From: an uncultured Granulosicoccaceae bacterium
Lineage (GTDB): Bacteria > Pseudomonadota > Gammaproteobacteria > Granulosicoccales > Granulosicoccaceae
Direction: 5' to 3'
Assembly: GCA_937998875.1 (NCBI GenBank)
Contig: CALLBO010000005.1
Span: forward strand, 27,898-91,897
Length of the DNA: 64,000 nucleotides
Below are positions 26,325 to 35,080 of this stretch, one piece after another. The notes under the pieces were generated by a model. That model made no database searches and was not told where the DNA came from. It saw nothing but the letters and a program-made list of their open reading frames with translations. The position numbers and the translations under genes are program-made. Every line of letters begins with the position of its first letter. Positions within the stretch are counted from its first letter, which is position 1.

Positions 26325-27581
26325 ATGCAGGTAAAGTTTACAAGCCGATTTTCTGGTCGATTGTCTGGTTTTGAGTATCTTAACAGACGGCTTTTGACGG
26401 CTGCCATATTGTTGCCTTTGGTTATGGCTTGCGATAGCGATGGCACAGTAGTCACGTCTGTTAGTGGCACTGCAACTGAGACTCCGGCTGAGGTAAATGA
26501 TTCGGTAGTCGATGTGGCAGGTGATCCGGCTGAAAATGCAGGCCAGACACCGGCGTGCATCGATTCTCCACCGGTGGGTGATGGCTGGGGCTGGAACGGA
26601 ACCGAATCGTGCCGCATCGGAGAGACTGGAGATACTTCTGCTTCCGGCGGTGACGCGAACAATCAAACATCTGGCAACCAGACAGCAGACAATCAAACCA
26701 CCAACAACCAGTCGCAAGAGTGCGTTGATACACCTCCCGTGGGTGACGGCTGGGGTTGGAATGGCAGTGCTTCCTGCCGCATTGGTAACACACAAACCAC
26801 CACTAATACTGGTAACAACACTGGTGCCAATACCAACACCGGCTCGCAAACTCTGTCTGACGAAACGGTTCTGCTAAGGTCGGTAACGGATCTGGTACTC
26901 GTGACCGGCCAATCAAACGCATTGGGTGCAGGTACCGGCTATGACGAATTTCTCGATGCACCGAATCCCAATGTGCTCGCATACACTGATCTGGGTTGGC
27001 AGGTTGCCGATTTGAACCAGGTGTGGGATCGCGATTGGCATCCGCGCAACAATCCTAACACCCCGCCATCAAACAATTTCAGTCTGCACTTTGGTAAGCG
27101 TGTTGTAGAGAAATCACCGGACAGAGTGGTTGGATTCATTCTGCTAACGTCTCCAGGGAGTAGAATCAGCGAGTGGGGTCCTGAATCTGAATTATTCATT
27201 CAAATTAGAAACAAGGTATCTCAGGCAATCAATGAGCTTCCCGACGTCAGCAGGCTCAGTGCAATATTGTGGCATCAGGGTGAATCGGATTCTTCTGACA
27301 GTGATGCATATGGTGCTGCGCTGTATGACTTGATTAATCGCTTTCGCAGTGAGCCGTGGTTTGGTGGTGGACGTCCTTTTGTTTGTGGTGAGACGGCAGG
27401 TGCCCCGGTGAATAATCAGCTAAATCGACTCAATACGGACGCTGATCCCTGGACTGCATGTGTTGAAGGAGAAGGGTTGGCTGTGATTGCAGGTACAGAC
27501 CATTTCAATGCTGCTTCATTGCGTACCATTGGCCAGAGATATGGTGATGCATACCTTCGTATGTGGCTGGGTATTGAATAA
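26325..27581 (+). CDS. Sialate O-acetylesterase-type (SASA) SGNH lipoprotein, copy 1, with two WGW modules
   Basis: 418 residues. A lipoprotein-type leader ends at LPLVMAC (about residue 36). A low-complexity Asn/Thr/Gln linker carries two near-identical short modules, each Cys-x-D-(S/T)-PPVGDGWGWNG-x-x-SCRIG, at about residues 78-98 and 137-157. The C-terminal esterase domain (from about residue 185) has VLVTGQSNALGA (Ser block), ILWHQGESDSSD and GTDHFNAASL (His block). It probably deacetylates a carbohydrate at the cell surface. It is the first of three tandem paralogs on the same strand, each separated by about 275 bp, so they may be independently transcribed. The acetylated substrate is unknown. 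Confidence 0.75.
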   Translation: MQVKFTSRFSGRLSGFEYLNRRLLTAAILLPLVMACDSDGTVVTSVSGTATETPAEVNDSVVDVAGDPAENAGQTPACIDSPPVGDGWGWNGTESCRIGETGDTSASGGDANNQTSGNQTADNQTTNNQSQECVDTPPVGDGWGWNGSASCRIGNTQTTTNTGNNTGANTNTGSQTLSDETVLLRSVTDLVLVTGQSNALGAGTGYDEFLDAPNPNVLAYTDLGWQVADLNQVWDRDWHPRNNPNTPPSNNFSLHFGKRVVEKSPDRVVGFILLTSPGSRISEWGPESELFIQIRNKVSQAINELPDVSRLSAILWHQGESDSSDSDAYGAALYDLINRFRSEPWFGGGRPFVCGETAGAPVNNQLNRLNTDADPWTACVEGEGLAVIAGTDHFNAASLRTIGQRYGDAYLRMWLGIE

Positions 27582-27854
27582 TCCGGAAGTAAAAGCACGT
27601 TACAAAAGGTAGGCAGACTGGCCGAGGCGGGCCTGCCACACTACTGCGCGGATATGCTGGCACCGTTCTTAGCATGCGAGATATTCGTTTTTCCGGCCAG
27701 TGGTTATCTCAATCTGCGCCAATATTCTTTTGCTGGATCTGTCAATTTCGCTATCGCCGGCTGGCGAGACTTGTATTGCATAAGTTACAGTATTGCTGAC
27801 TCGTTGTTTTGTTTTTGAGACACTACGACCCAGACAATTTCTGGTGTAACTTTT

Positions 27855-28793
27855 GTGGCCGTGTTTAAGCTTTTTTCTACCCTATTTCTTGCGCTGATTT
27901 TGGCTGCCTGCGACGGTGATAGTGCAGCCACGGCAATTGTGCTGGATGACCGGGGCGCGGCAGCCGATCGGGTAGATCAATCAGGACTTTCCGGAGCAGA
28001 TCCGGATCAGACCGGCGCGCAAGATCCCGGGGCAGGTGTAAGTGCTGCGGGTGCTGCGACAATTACCGATGTCGTGTTGATAACGGGGCAATCGAATGCG
28101 CTGGGTAGTCAAACCACATTTGACCCGGCACTCGATCAGCCGGTCGACCGGTTTTATGCCTATACAAACAATGGCTGGCAGATTGCGAACTTAGCCCAGG
28201 TGTGGGACCTTGGCTGGCATCCTGCCAGAGGTCTTGACGGTGATCCGCATAATAACTTTGGCTTCCATTTCGGCAAAACAATCGTGTCGCAAAGAAGTGA
28301 CAGGGTGGTCGGCATTATTTTGGTCACAGCACCTGGAGAGGGTATTGCTCACTGGGATACTGATGGGTTTTTCTACCGCAAGCTTCGCAACAAGACACTT
28401 CTGGCGCTAAACGATCTGCCGCACAAGTCAATGCTGGACGGCATTCTATGGCATCAGGGTGAAACCGACTGGAGTAGCTCCGGGTCCAATGATCCTGATC
28501 TTGAAGAGTTTCCTCCAAATGATTACTACAGTAACAAGCTTTGGGCATTGATCAGTAGTTTGCGAATGGAGAACTGGTTTACTGCCGACCGGCCATTCAT
28601 TTGTGGTGAGACAGCCAGATCCCCGATCAACTCCCGCCTGAATGCGTTGAATAGAGACAACGATGGCTGGACTGCGTGTGTGCCCGGTGCGGGATTGTCA
28701 ACCCATGACGAGGAGCAGGTTCACTTTACCGCTGAGAGTTTGCGTCAGCTGGGTGCCAACTACGCTGATGTGTACCTTCAAATGACGCGATAG
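27855..28793 (+). CDS. SASA-type SGNH esterase lipoprotein, copy 2
   Basis: 312 residues. A lipoprotein signal (KLFSTLFLALILAAC) leads into an Asp/Gly/Ala-rich linker without the WGW modules of copy 1. The SASA domain shows VVLITGQSNALGS, NNFGFHFGKTIV, ILWHQGETDWSSSG, FICGETARSPIN and VHFTAESLRQLG, so Ser and His of the catalytic centre are present. The GTG at 27855 is taken as start; a GTG two codons later is equally possible. About half of the domain positions match copies 1 and 3, indicating old duplication with divergence. Confidence 0.78.
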   Translation: MAVFKLFSTLFLALILAACDGDSAATAIVLDDRGAAADRVDQSGLSGADPDQTGAQDPGAGVSAAGAATITDVVLITGQSNALGSQTTFDPALDQPVDRFYAYTNNGWQIANLAQVWDLGWHPARGLDGDPHNNFGFHFGKTIVSQRSDRVVGIILVTAPGEGIAHWDTDGFFYRKLRNKTLLALNDLPHKSMLDGILWHQGETDWSSSGSNDPDLEEFPPNDYYSNKLWALISSLRMENWFTADRPFICGETARSPINSRLNALNRDNDGWTACVPGAGLSTHDEEQVHFTAESLRQLGANYADVYLQMTR

Positions 28794-29079
28794 TGTTACC
28801 GACACTTGTGTCTGGTTGTCGTGGTGGTTTTTCTAAAATTTAGTACAACTCAAGTTTGAGTGACCCAAAGTCCGGGGAACCCTTGAGAATTGACGAAGAC
28901 GCCAGACTCCGAAGTGTGACTCTGGCCGGCCTTCCCACAATTTAGACAACAGTATCGTCAAAGCATGCCGCTGGCACTTAGTGGTCAGATTTTTTCAGTG
29001 ATGATACGAATTTGGCCCGATAAGTAAGCAGGGCCTGCCATCGGTTGGCTGTGAATAATCAATTATCCGGTGAAGGTTG

Positions 29080-30180
29080 ATGGGATTCCCTGAGCTCGCA
29101 GTAACTCGAATCAGAACGTTTTTTGTTATTCTCTTGATAGGGCTGATTATCGTTGGCGGGCTGAGCGGTTGTAGAGGTGGCTGCGATCCAGACTCGGATG
29201 TTGTCTGTGAAGACTCAGACAGTGGACAAGTCGGTAATAGCCAGAATTTATCAGCAACCGACAATTCTGGTGATGCTTCTGTACCGTTATGTTCTATACC
29301 AGGTAGTGATGCAGACGGCGATGGATACGGTTTTGAAAATGGTGCGTCTTGCAGGCTCGCGGTACATTCCGGTGTTACCGATGAAGCGGCAACTATAGAT
29401 GAAATAAACCATGTAATTGTTGTAACCGGTCAGTCGAATGTGGAAGCACCGGAGACCGCCTTCGATCCAATACTCGACAAACCGCACCCGAGAGTTTTTG
29501 CGTTTACAGATGAGGGTTGGCAGATAGCCGATTTGCATCAGGTGTGGGACGAGAATGCGCATCCTGGAAATCATTCGTTAACCGATCCTGCGAACTCACC
29601 GAACAATAATTTCGTGTTCCATTTCGGTAAGTCTTTAGCGCAACTAGATGAGACAGCGGTCCCGGCCTTTATCGTACTTGCTGCACCGGGTAAGGGCATC
29701 GCCCACTGGGATTACGAGTCGTCGTTTTACTTAAAGATGCGTGAAAAAATCTCCACTGCACTTTCAATGATTCCGCATCGCGACACGATTGATGTCATGT
29801 TGTGGCATCAAGGTGAGAGCGACTGGCTGTATGAAGGAACGTCTGACCCTTTGGCTACCGAGTTTGTTGATAAAGACTCCGCTGAGTACAAGATCTACTA
29901 CAAGCTTAAGCTCGATCGCGCAATTGCCAACTTTCGTTCCGAGCCATGGGCCAAACCGGACCTGCCGTTCATTTGTGGTGAGACACGTATAGCTGAGGGT
30001 GTTAATCAGCATCTTATGGCGTTGAACAATAACGCAGACAGCAACAGCGCCTGTGTTGCCACAACAGATCTGCCCTATCTGCTTTCTGACCCGACTGGCA
30101 ATCACTTTTCAGCGGCCGGATTGCGAGAGCTGGGCCGCCGCTATATGCAACAATATCTTGAGATAATCACACGCCGGTAA
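29080..30180 (+). CDS. SASA-type SGNH esterase lipoprotein, copy 3
   Basis: 366 residues from the ATG at 29080, preceded by a TGAAGG ribosome-binding site. A signal with lipobox LSGC (about residue 30) is followed by a Cys-rich stretch and one degenerate module (CSIPGSDADGDGYGFENG, then ASCRL) that corresponds to the WGW modules of copy 1. The esterase domain has IVVTGQSNVEAP, NNNFVFHFGKSL, MLWHQGESDWLYEG, FICGETRIAEG and NHFSAAGLRELG. As with its neighbours, an extracytoplasmic deacetylase attached to the outer membrane is likely. An insertion (STEFVDKDSAEYKIYYKLK type, around residue 265) is shared with copy 2. Confidence 0.78.
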   Translation: MGFPELAVTRIRTFFVILLIGLIIVGGLSGCRGGCDPDSDVVCEDSDSGQVGNSQNLSATDNSGDASVPLCSIPGSDADGDGYGFENGASCRLAVHSGVTDEAATIDEINHVIVVTGQSNVEAPETAFDPILDKPHPRVFAFTDEGWQIADLHQVWDENAHPGNHSLTDPANSPNNNFVFHFGKSLAQLDETAVPAFIVLAAPGKGIAHWDYESSFYLKMREKISTALSMIPHRDTIDVMLWHQGESDWLYEGTSDPLATEFVDKDSAEYKIYYKLKLDRAIANFRSEPWAKPDLPFICGETRIAEGVNQHLMALNNNADSNSACVATTDLPYLLSDPTGNHFSAAGLRELGRRYMQQYLEIITRR

Positions 30181-30240
30181 TGCCTGCCTGCGCTTAAATT
30201 GTTACAGTACTCCACAGTCATTCACAGGTGGAGCTGATCA

Positions 30241-31059
30241 ATGAGAACCACACCAACCGGGCGGCGCATTGGTGACAAAGGCGCTACGCTCAGCAAAGAA
30301 GAGCTGACAAAAAATTGGTTGCCGCGTTATACCGGTATGCCGCTGGAAAACTTTGGCGACTACATTCTTTTAACTAATTTTTCTGATTACGTTACAACAT
30401 TTGCCAGGCGTTTTGATTGTAGGATTTACGGTGAGAGTCGGCCAATGCAGGCTGCGACCAACCAGCACGGAATCACTATTATTAACTTTGGTATCGGCTC
30501 TGCCAATGCTGCAACTATTATGGATTTATTGACTGCGGTAAATCCCAGGGCGGTTTTGTTTCTGGGTAAGTGCGGTGGTCTAAAAGCCTCTACCGAGATT
30601 GGCAATTTCATTCTGCCGATTGCGGCAATCAGAGGTGAAGGTACCAGTGATGATTATCTGCACCCGATGGTACCCGCGCTGCCATCATTTAAACTACACA
30701 AATTTGTATCAAACAAAGTGGCTGAGCGAGATCTTGAGTATCGAACCGGGGTTGTTTATACCAGCAACCGTCGCGTCTGGGAGCACGATAAAGCATTCCA
30801 TGCAAAGCTGCACGAGATGACCTGCATCGGTATAGATATGGAGACAGCAACACTTTTTATTGTTGGTCATGCTAATCAAATAGCCCGTGGTGCTCTCTTG
30901 TTGGTGTCAGATGTGCCGATCACACCGGATGGTGTGAAGATGGAAGATGCAGATCGCAAAACCACAGACCAGTGGGCACCGATTCATCTTGAGCTTGGTG
31001 TCGAGGCCATGACCGAGATTGGTAGCCAGGGCGAACAGATCAAGCATTTTCGCTATTAA
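30241..31059 (+). CDS. amn: AMP nucleosidase, short type
   Basis: 272 residues of the nucleoside phosphorylase/AMP nucleosidase fold. Features: NFSDYVTTFARRFDC, FGIGSANAATIMDLL, VLFLGKCGGLK, the substrate stretch with RVWEHDKAFHAKLH, and GIDMETATLFIVGHAN (the glutamate that contacts ribose). This short form, lacking the N-terminal domain of E. coli Amn, hydrolyses AMP to adenine and ribose-5-phosphate. GTGGAG upstream fits the ATG at 30241. It follows the esterase triplet by 60 bp on the same strand but is not functionally related. Confidence 0.88.
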   Translation: MRTTPTGRRIGDKGATLSKEELTKNWLPRYTGMPLENFGDYILLTNFSDYVTTFARRFDCRIYGESRPMQAATNQHGITIINFGIGSANAATIMDLLTAVNPRAVLFLGKCGGLKASTEIGNFILPIAAIRGEGTSDDYLHPMVPALPSFKLHKFVSNKVAERDLEYRTGVVYTSNRRVWEHDKAFHAKLHEMTCIGIDMETATLFIVGHANQIARGALLLVSDVPITPDGVKMEDADRKTTDQWAPIHLELGVEAMTEIGSQGEQIKHFRY

Positions 31060-31269
31060 TTCACGCTTCTGCCATTGTTGGTCGAGCGGTTTGTTACGCC
31101 AGACAGTTTTTAGAGGGTGTATGGCGAACTTTTCTCTCTATCGTTTGTCAAGAGCGATAGGATTCGTGAGTCGAGGCAGTCCGACCACCCGGCGTTAGCG
31201 TCTCTCAGTTGATATCTGATTAGCGTATCTGGTCAATGCATCTGGTCAATTAAGAGCCCGGGAGGCTGA

Positions 31270-31983
31270 ATGAATATACTGAAGTTGTCTCTACTGCCTG
31301 TGCTGTTGTGGATTCCATTTGCCGCCAAATCGAATCCAATGGTAGAACTCTATACGTCTCAAGGTTGCTACTCGTGTCCTGCCGCTGACAAATTTCTGGG
31401 TGAGTTAATAAAGAAAAGACCTGACGTAGTCGCTCTCGAGTTTCATGTCGATTACTGGGATGATCTGCGATATGGCTCAGCTGGTGTCTGGAAGGATCCG
31501 TTCTCCAACCCGGCCTACAGTGCAAGACAACGTCGTTACAACAAAATCGAGCTTGCGGGCAAGCGTGGTGTTTACACGCCACAGATGATAATTAACGGAC
31601 GTACAGCGCAAGTAGGATCAAGCAAAGGTCCAGTAATGAGAGCACTTGACAAGAAAATGCCCGAGGTAGATATCACAGCGTCAGTTGCAGAAAATCAGCT
31701 AACTGTTGATATTAAAGATAAACACAAAAGCGGCACGACAGTGTGGCTCGCACTATTTGACCCGATACATTCGACTGCAGTTACCCATGGCGAGAACCAC
31801 GACAAAACCATGGTGAATCATCATGTGGTACGAGAACTGATTTCTCTTGGGCCGTGGCAGGGTGATGAGATCAGTCAGACATTTCAGCTGCCGGCAAGTG
31901 CCGGCAATCACAGCTGTGCGGTGTTTTTACAGGATGAATCATTAGGGCAGGTGCGGGGCGCTACCTATTGTAAAACGATATAA
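31270..31983 (+). CDS. DUF1223 secreted thioredoxin-fold protein
   Basis: 237 residues. A signal peptide (SLLPVLLWIPFAAKS) precedes the DUF1223 start VELYTSQGCYSCPAADKF with a CxxC site like a thioredoxin active centre. Then come EFHVDYWDDLRY, SARQRRYN and GVYTPQMIINGR. DUF1223 proteins are usually periplasmic and of unknown function; the CxxC and fold suggest a redox role, by inference. GGGAGG upstream fits the start. It is separated from the amn gene by about 210 bp and is the last gene before a convergent copper-type cluster. Confidence 0.85.
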   Translation: MNILKLSLLPVLLWIPFAAKSNPMVELYTSQGCYSCPAADKFLGELIKKRPDVVALEFHVDYWDDLRYGSAGVWKDPFSNPAYSARQRRYNKIELAGKRGVYTPQMIINGRTAQVGSSKGPVMRALDKKMPEVDITASVAENQLTVDIKDKHKSGTTVWLALFDPIHSTAVTHGENHDKTMVNHHVVRELISLGPWQGDEISQTFQLPASAGNHSCAVFLQDESLGQVRGATYCKTI

Positions 31984-32046
31984 ATAAACCGCCAGCAAGT
32001 GCTGTTTGTAACAGCGCCAACCGTGGTCTTCACTTTATATATTGAC

Positions 32047-32076
32047 CTCCACCGCTCCACCGCTCCACCGCTCCAC
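32047..32076. repeat. 8-bp tandem repeat (CGCTCCAC), nearly four copies
   Basis: Three exact copies of CGCTCCAC (32053-32076) follow a partial copy CTCCAC (32047-32052), in the non-coding interval between the DUF1223 gene and the convergent DUF411 gene. No gene or known element was seen here. Confidence 0.75.
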
Positions 32077-32172
32077 GGCTTTTAAGGTGATGACCGACTA
32101 CTCTGTAGCCCTGACGCTAAAAGATCTGACTTTTCACTCGCGCGTGTTTCTTTATTTCGACTGAACTGGTTT

Positions 32173-32664
32173 TTAGTACTGTGAGTAAACCTGGATATCT
32201 CCGGAGTCGGTAAAAGACAAAACGTCGTAATCATTTGGTGTACGGCTTGCCATACCGGGTGACATCATTGGCATACCCGGTGCACTCAGCCCCTTTATAT
32301 CAGTGGGCCTTTCGTTCAAGAGTCGATCGATGTCATTGGCCGGTACGTGTCCTTCAATGACGTATCCATCGACAATCGCGGTATGGCAGGAATGCAATTT
32401 CGGGTCTGTCAGCCCGAATTTGGTTTTGATGGAATCCATATTGTCATGATCAATTGCGCTTACCTGGTACCCCTCTTCTTCAAGGTAAGTAACCCACTCT
32501 TTGCAACAACCACATGTAGCGCTTTTATAAACGGTGATTTCCGCTTTGTGATTCGTCGCGTTTGCTGTCAATCCGATATTTTTCGATGTTGATGATTCAG
32601 GCTGGCAAGCGGTTACAGCCGCTGAAAGTAATACCATTGACGACAAGGTGAGTATCTTATTCAT
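32173..32664 (-). CDS. DUF411 metal-binding lipoprotein of a copper cluster
   Basis: 163 residues. The lipoprotein signal ends VTAC (about residue 20), then comes the DUF411 core: ITVYKSATCGCCKEW (CxCC metal-site cysteines), FGLTDPKLHSCHTAIVDGY and VIEGHVPANDIDRLL, with a Met-rich PGMPMMSPGM segment near the C terminus. Such proteins occur in copper and silver resistance loci; a periplasmic copper-binding role is likely. It follows a cytochrome c gene and a multicopper oxidase on the same strand and is the last gene of that group. Confidence 0.88.
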   Translation of the reverse strand: MNKILTLSSMVLLSAAVTACQPESSTSKNIGLTANATNHKAEITVYKSATCGCCKEWVTYLEEEGYQVSAIDHDNMDSIKTKFGLTDPKLHSCHTAIVDGYVIEGHVPANDIDRLLNERPTDIKGLSAPGMPMMSPGMASRTPNDYDVLSFTDSGDIQVYSQY

Positions 32665-32701
32665 ATTGATTTTTTCAGTCTTAGTGCGTAGGTAGTATTG
32701 T

Positions 32702-33247
32702 CTATTTCAATAGTTTTTCAAGAATTGATGACTTTTTTTCAGGCATCTCAATTATACCGTCAACCTGTGTTCCATTGACTTGCTCCTGCCACGAGCGTTG
32801 CTCTTCAGGCCAGGTATTTTTTATAAAAGACAACACAGCGATGATCTCATCATCTGTCAAAATATCCTTATAGACTGGCATTATCGTTTTATAGGAATCA
32901 TCACCTATAACTACCAAAGGGCCGTACTTGGTGATTTCGAATAGCAGATCGTCTGAGTGATGCCAGGTATGGCCGGATGCGTCGTGCGGTGGTGCCGGCA
33001 AATATCCATTGGTATCACGAATGCGCCAATCCGGCTGGCCTTCGAGGTATTTTCCATGGCAGGAGGCGCAGTTTGCCTGATAGATCACCTCACCTGCCTG
33101 AACGACCGCGAGATCATCTGCCCGCAGTGATATTCTTATTCCGTCTGTGCCGTCAGAGGCCAGCACACCCGTCGAGACACTGGCCCAGACCCCGACAATA
33201 AATAACGCCAGTAGTAATAAGATTCGATAAGTCAGGATTCTATTCAC
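32702..33247 (-). CDS. Small c-type cytochrome of the copper cluster
   Basis: 181 residues: one N-terminal hydrophobic segment (ILLLLALFIVGVWA), then a single heme-binding CASCH motif (around residue 60) and the distal-methionine region with DDSYKTIMPVYKDILTDDEI (Met, around residue 127). The layout fits the small membrane-anchored class I cytochromes that often sit between multicopper oxidase and copper-binding genes. It likely carries electrons in the periplasm; partner unknown. It lies 37 bp before the DUF411 gene, and the multicopper oxidase gene ends 108 bp before it. Confidence 0.85.
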   Translation of the reverse strand: MNRILTYRILLLLALFIVGVWASVSTGVLASDGTDGIRISLRADDLAVVQAGEVIYQANCASCHGKYLEGQPDWRIRDTNGYLPAPPHDASGHTWHHSDDLLFEITKYGPLVVIGDDSYKTIMPVYKDILTDDEIIAVLSFIKNTWPEEQRSWQEQVNGTQVDGIIEMPEKKSSILEKLLK

Positions 33248-33355
33248 TATTCGATGCTCTTGCTTTAGTAGTCATGTATTTTGCTGAACTATGGTTTAAG
33301 TCCTGCGCAGACAACTTGGTTCAGATAGCACATTTGCTAGCTGAAGTTTTGTTGT

Positions 33356-34768
33356 TCAGGTAACTCGTACCAGAGCACCAAGGCCTGCAGCGTGATGTTC
33401 CAGGGCATGACAATGAAACAACCACTCCCCCGGATTGTCGGCAACAAAAGCAAATTCCATGACTTGATTGGGCATAAGCAGCGGGCTGTCGACCCAACGC
33501 GGACGTGTTAGTGTATTGCCATCGATTGTCAACAATTTCATATGATGGCCATGCAAATGCATAGGATGCGGGAATGCAGTTTTGTTTTGGATAGTCAGTT
33601 TGATAGAAGTGCCTTTCTTAGTATCAATTAGAGGTGCCATCTTTAACTTGTTGCCTATCACGTCATTAATAGCCCAGACATAACCTTGCTGTGCTATTTC
33701 TCGAAGCCCCATCCATTCACCGTCGAGCTTAGCGCGACGAAGCCCGCCCATGGCACCACCCGCTATCGTGATGTCGTGGGCAATCGCTTCTGATAAATCG
33801 GGCTCCGGCAAGTCGGCTGACGCGAGTTTTATGGAACTTTGTAATGAGGAATCTCTTAGTGCTTCGTCTTCGTAGACGAAACTGGTTAAATCAAAAGACT
33901 CTCGATAAAAGCTGTCTATCACCGGCATTCGCGAACCAGGCTCGCCGCTCATGTCGACTATCAGATCTACACGACCGGCAGCGCCAACGATAACCGGCTC
34001 TGTCACTTCGTATGGCTCGACAGGTTGTCCGTCTATAGCGATTACCGAAGGAATTAGATCACCAAACGACAAGGCAAAATTACGCGCGTTAGATGCATTG
34101 ATTAGTCGTATGCGAAGACGCTCACCGGATCGAACTTTGACAATGTCACGGAAACGGCCGTTCACCGTTGGCACGTTACCTATACGACCAGCGTGTGAAC
34201 GATCATGACCAGAACCGAAGTCATCGCTTATCGATGCATCGTCACGTAAACGCCAGTCGTCAATCATCCAGGTGAGGTCACGGTCAACTGTCGGAGGACT
34301 GCGCTCTTCAATAATCAGTGGCCCATATAACCCCCTGCCGACCTGCTCATACGCATTTACATGCGAGTGATACCAGTAGGTACCGCTATCTGGCGGGGTA
34401 AACTCATACTCAAAAGAATCTCCCGACTGTATAGCCGGTTGCGTTAAACCAGCGACTCCATCCATAGCGTTAGGCAGTCGGATACCATGCCAGTGCACTG
34501 CGGTGGGGACTTCAAGCGCGTTATGGATAGTTGCCGCTAACGCCTCGCCGTGACGGATACGTATCGGTGTGCCTGGCACCTGTCCATTAAACCCCCATAC
34601 CTGAGTAGCTGGAAAGTCCGGCCCTACGATATTTGTCTTGCCAGCCTCAGCCGAAATCCTGAACTGCCTACGCACACTATTGGCTCGCGCTTCATTGGCA
34701 GTTGCTGCGAACCATGTGTTGGTGAGAGAGAATGTACCCCCTAGCTTAAGAAACAATCGCCTATTCAT
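33356..34768 (-). CDS. Multicopper oxidase, Tat-exported
   Basis: 470 residues. The N terminus NRRLFLKLG with the following stretch is a twin-arginine export signal. All three cupredoxin domains are present with the copper ligands: HWHGIRLPNAMDG, WYHSHVNAYEQ, HPMHLHGHHMKL and WLFHCHALEHHAAGL. The last two give the type 1/trinuclear cluster. It probably oxidises Cu(I) or another metal in the periplasm, as in the CueO/CopA families. It is the first gene of the group with the cytochrome and DUF411 gene. A dedicated copper-sensor gene is not visible in the neighbourhood. Confidence 0.92.
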   Translation of the reverse strand: MNRRLFLKLGGTFSLTNTWFAATANEARANSVRRQFRISAEAGKTNIVGPDFPATQVWGFNGQVPGTPIRIRHGEALAATIHNALEVPTAVHWHGIRLPNAMDGVAGLTQPAIQSGDSFEYEFTPPDSGTYWYHSHVNAYEQVGRGLYGPLIIEERSPPTVDRDLTWMIDDWRLRDDASISDDFGSGHDRSHAGRIGNVPTVNGRFRDIVKVRSGERLRIRLINASNARNFALSFGDLIPSVIAIDGQPVEPYEVTEPVIVGAAGRVDLIVDMSGEPGSRMPVIDSFYRESFDLTSFVYEDEALRDSSLQSSIKLASADLPEPDLSEAIAHDITIAGGAMGGLRRAKLDGEWMGLREIAQQGYVWAINDVIGNKLKMAPLIDTKKGTSIKLTIQNKTAFPHPMHLHGHHMKLLTIDGNTLTRPRWVDSPLLMPNQVMEFAFVADNPGEWLFHCHALEHHAAGLGALVRVT

Positions 34769-35080
34769 ATAACTAAACTCTTTGTTAAGTGAAACAGGAT
34801 TAGTATATTTACGTCATGAGATTGAATCATGATAGCAAATAAAAATTGTTTGTGTGTTAAGCACCTACCCAATCTGAACTGTCAGTATGCCTCTATAACT
34901 GACACTAAAGTTCACTCACCAGAAATCCACACGACACCGATAGTTCGGAATAGTTGGCCTACTTTTCTAGTCGTAGCTGTAACTGCGCAATAGAAAGCGT
35001 GGGCCGCTGACTGCAACAGTTATCTCTAATATTGGTACGAATACATCTGCACTTGTCGGCTGCGGGGCAGCTCACTGGAT
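34769..35080. other. Intergenic region upstream of the multicopper oxidase
   Basis: 312 bp without a credible gene. It contains the promoter region of the multicopper oxidase and the 3' end of the lipoprotein gene transcribed from the right. A copper-type (CueR) dyad was looked for but not recognised. Confidence 0.4.
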
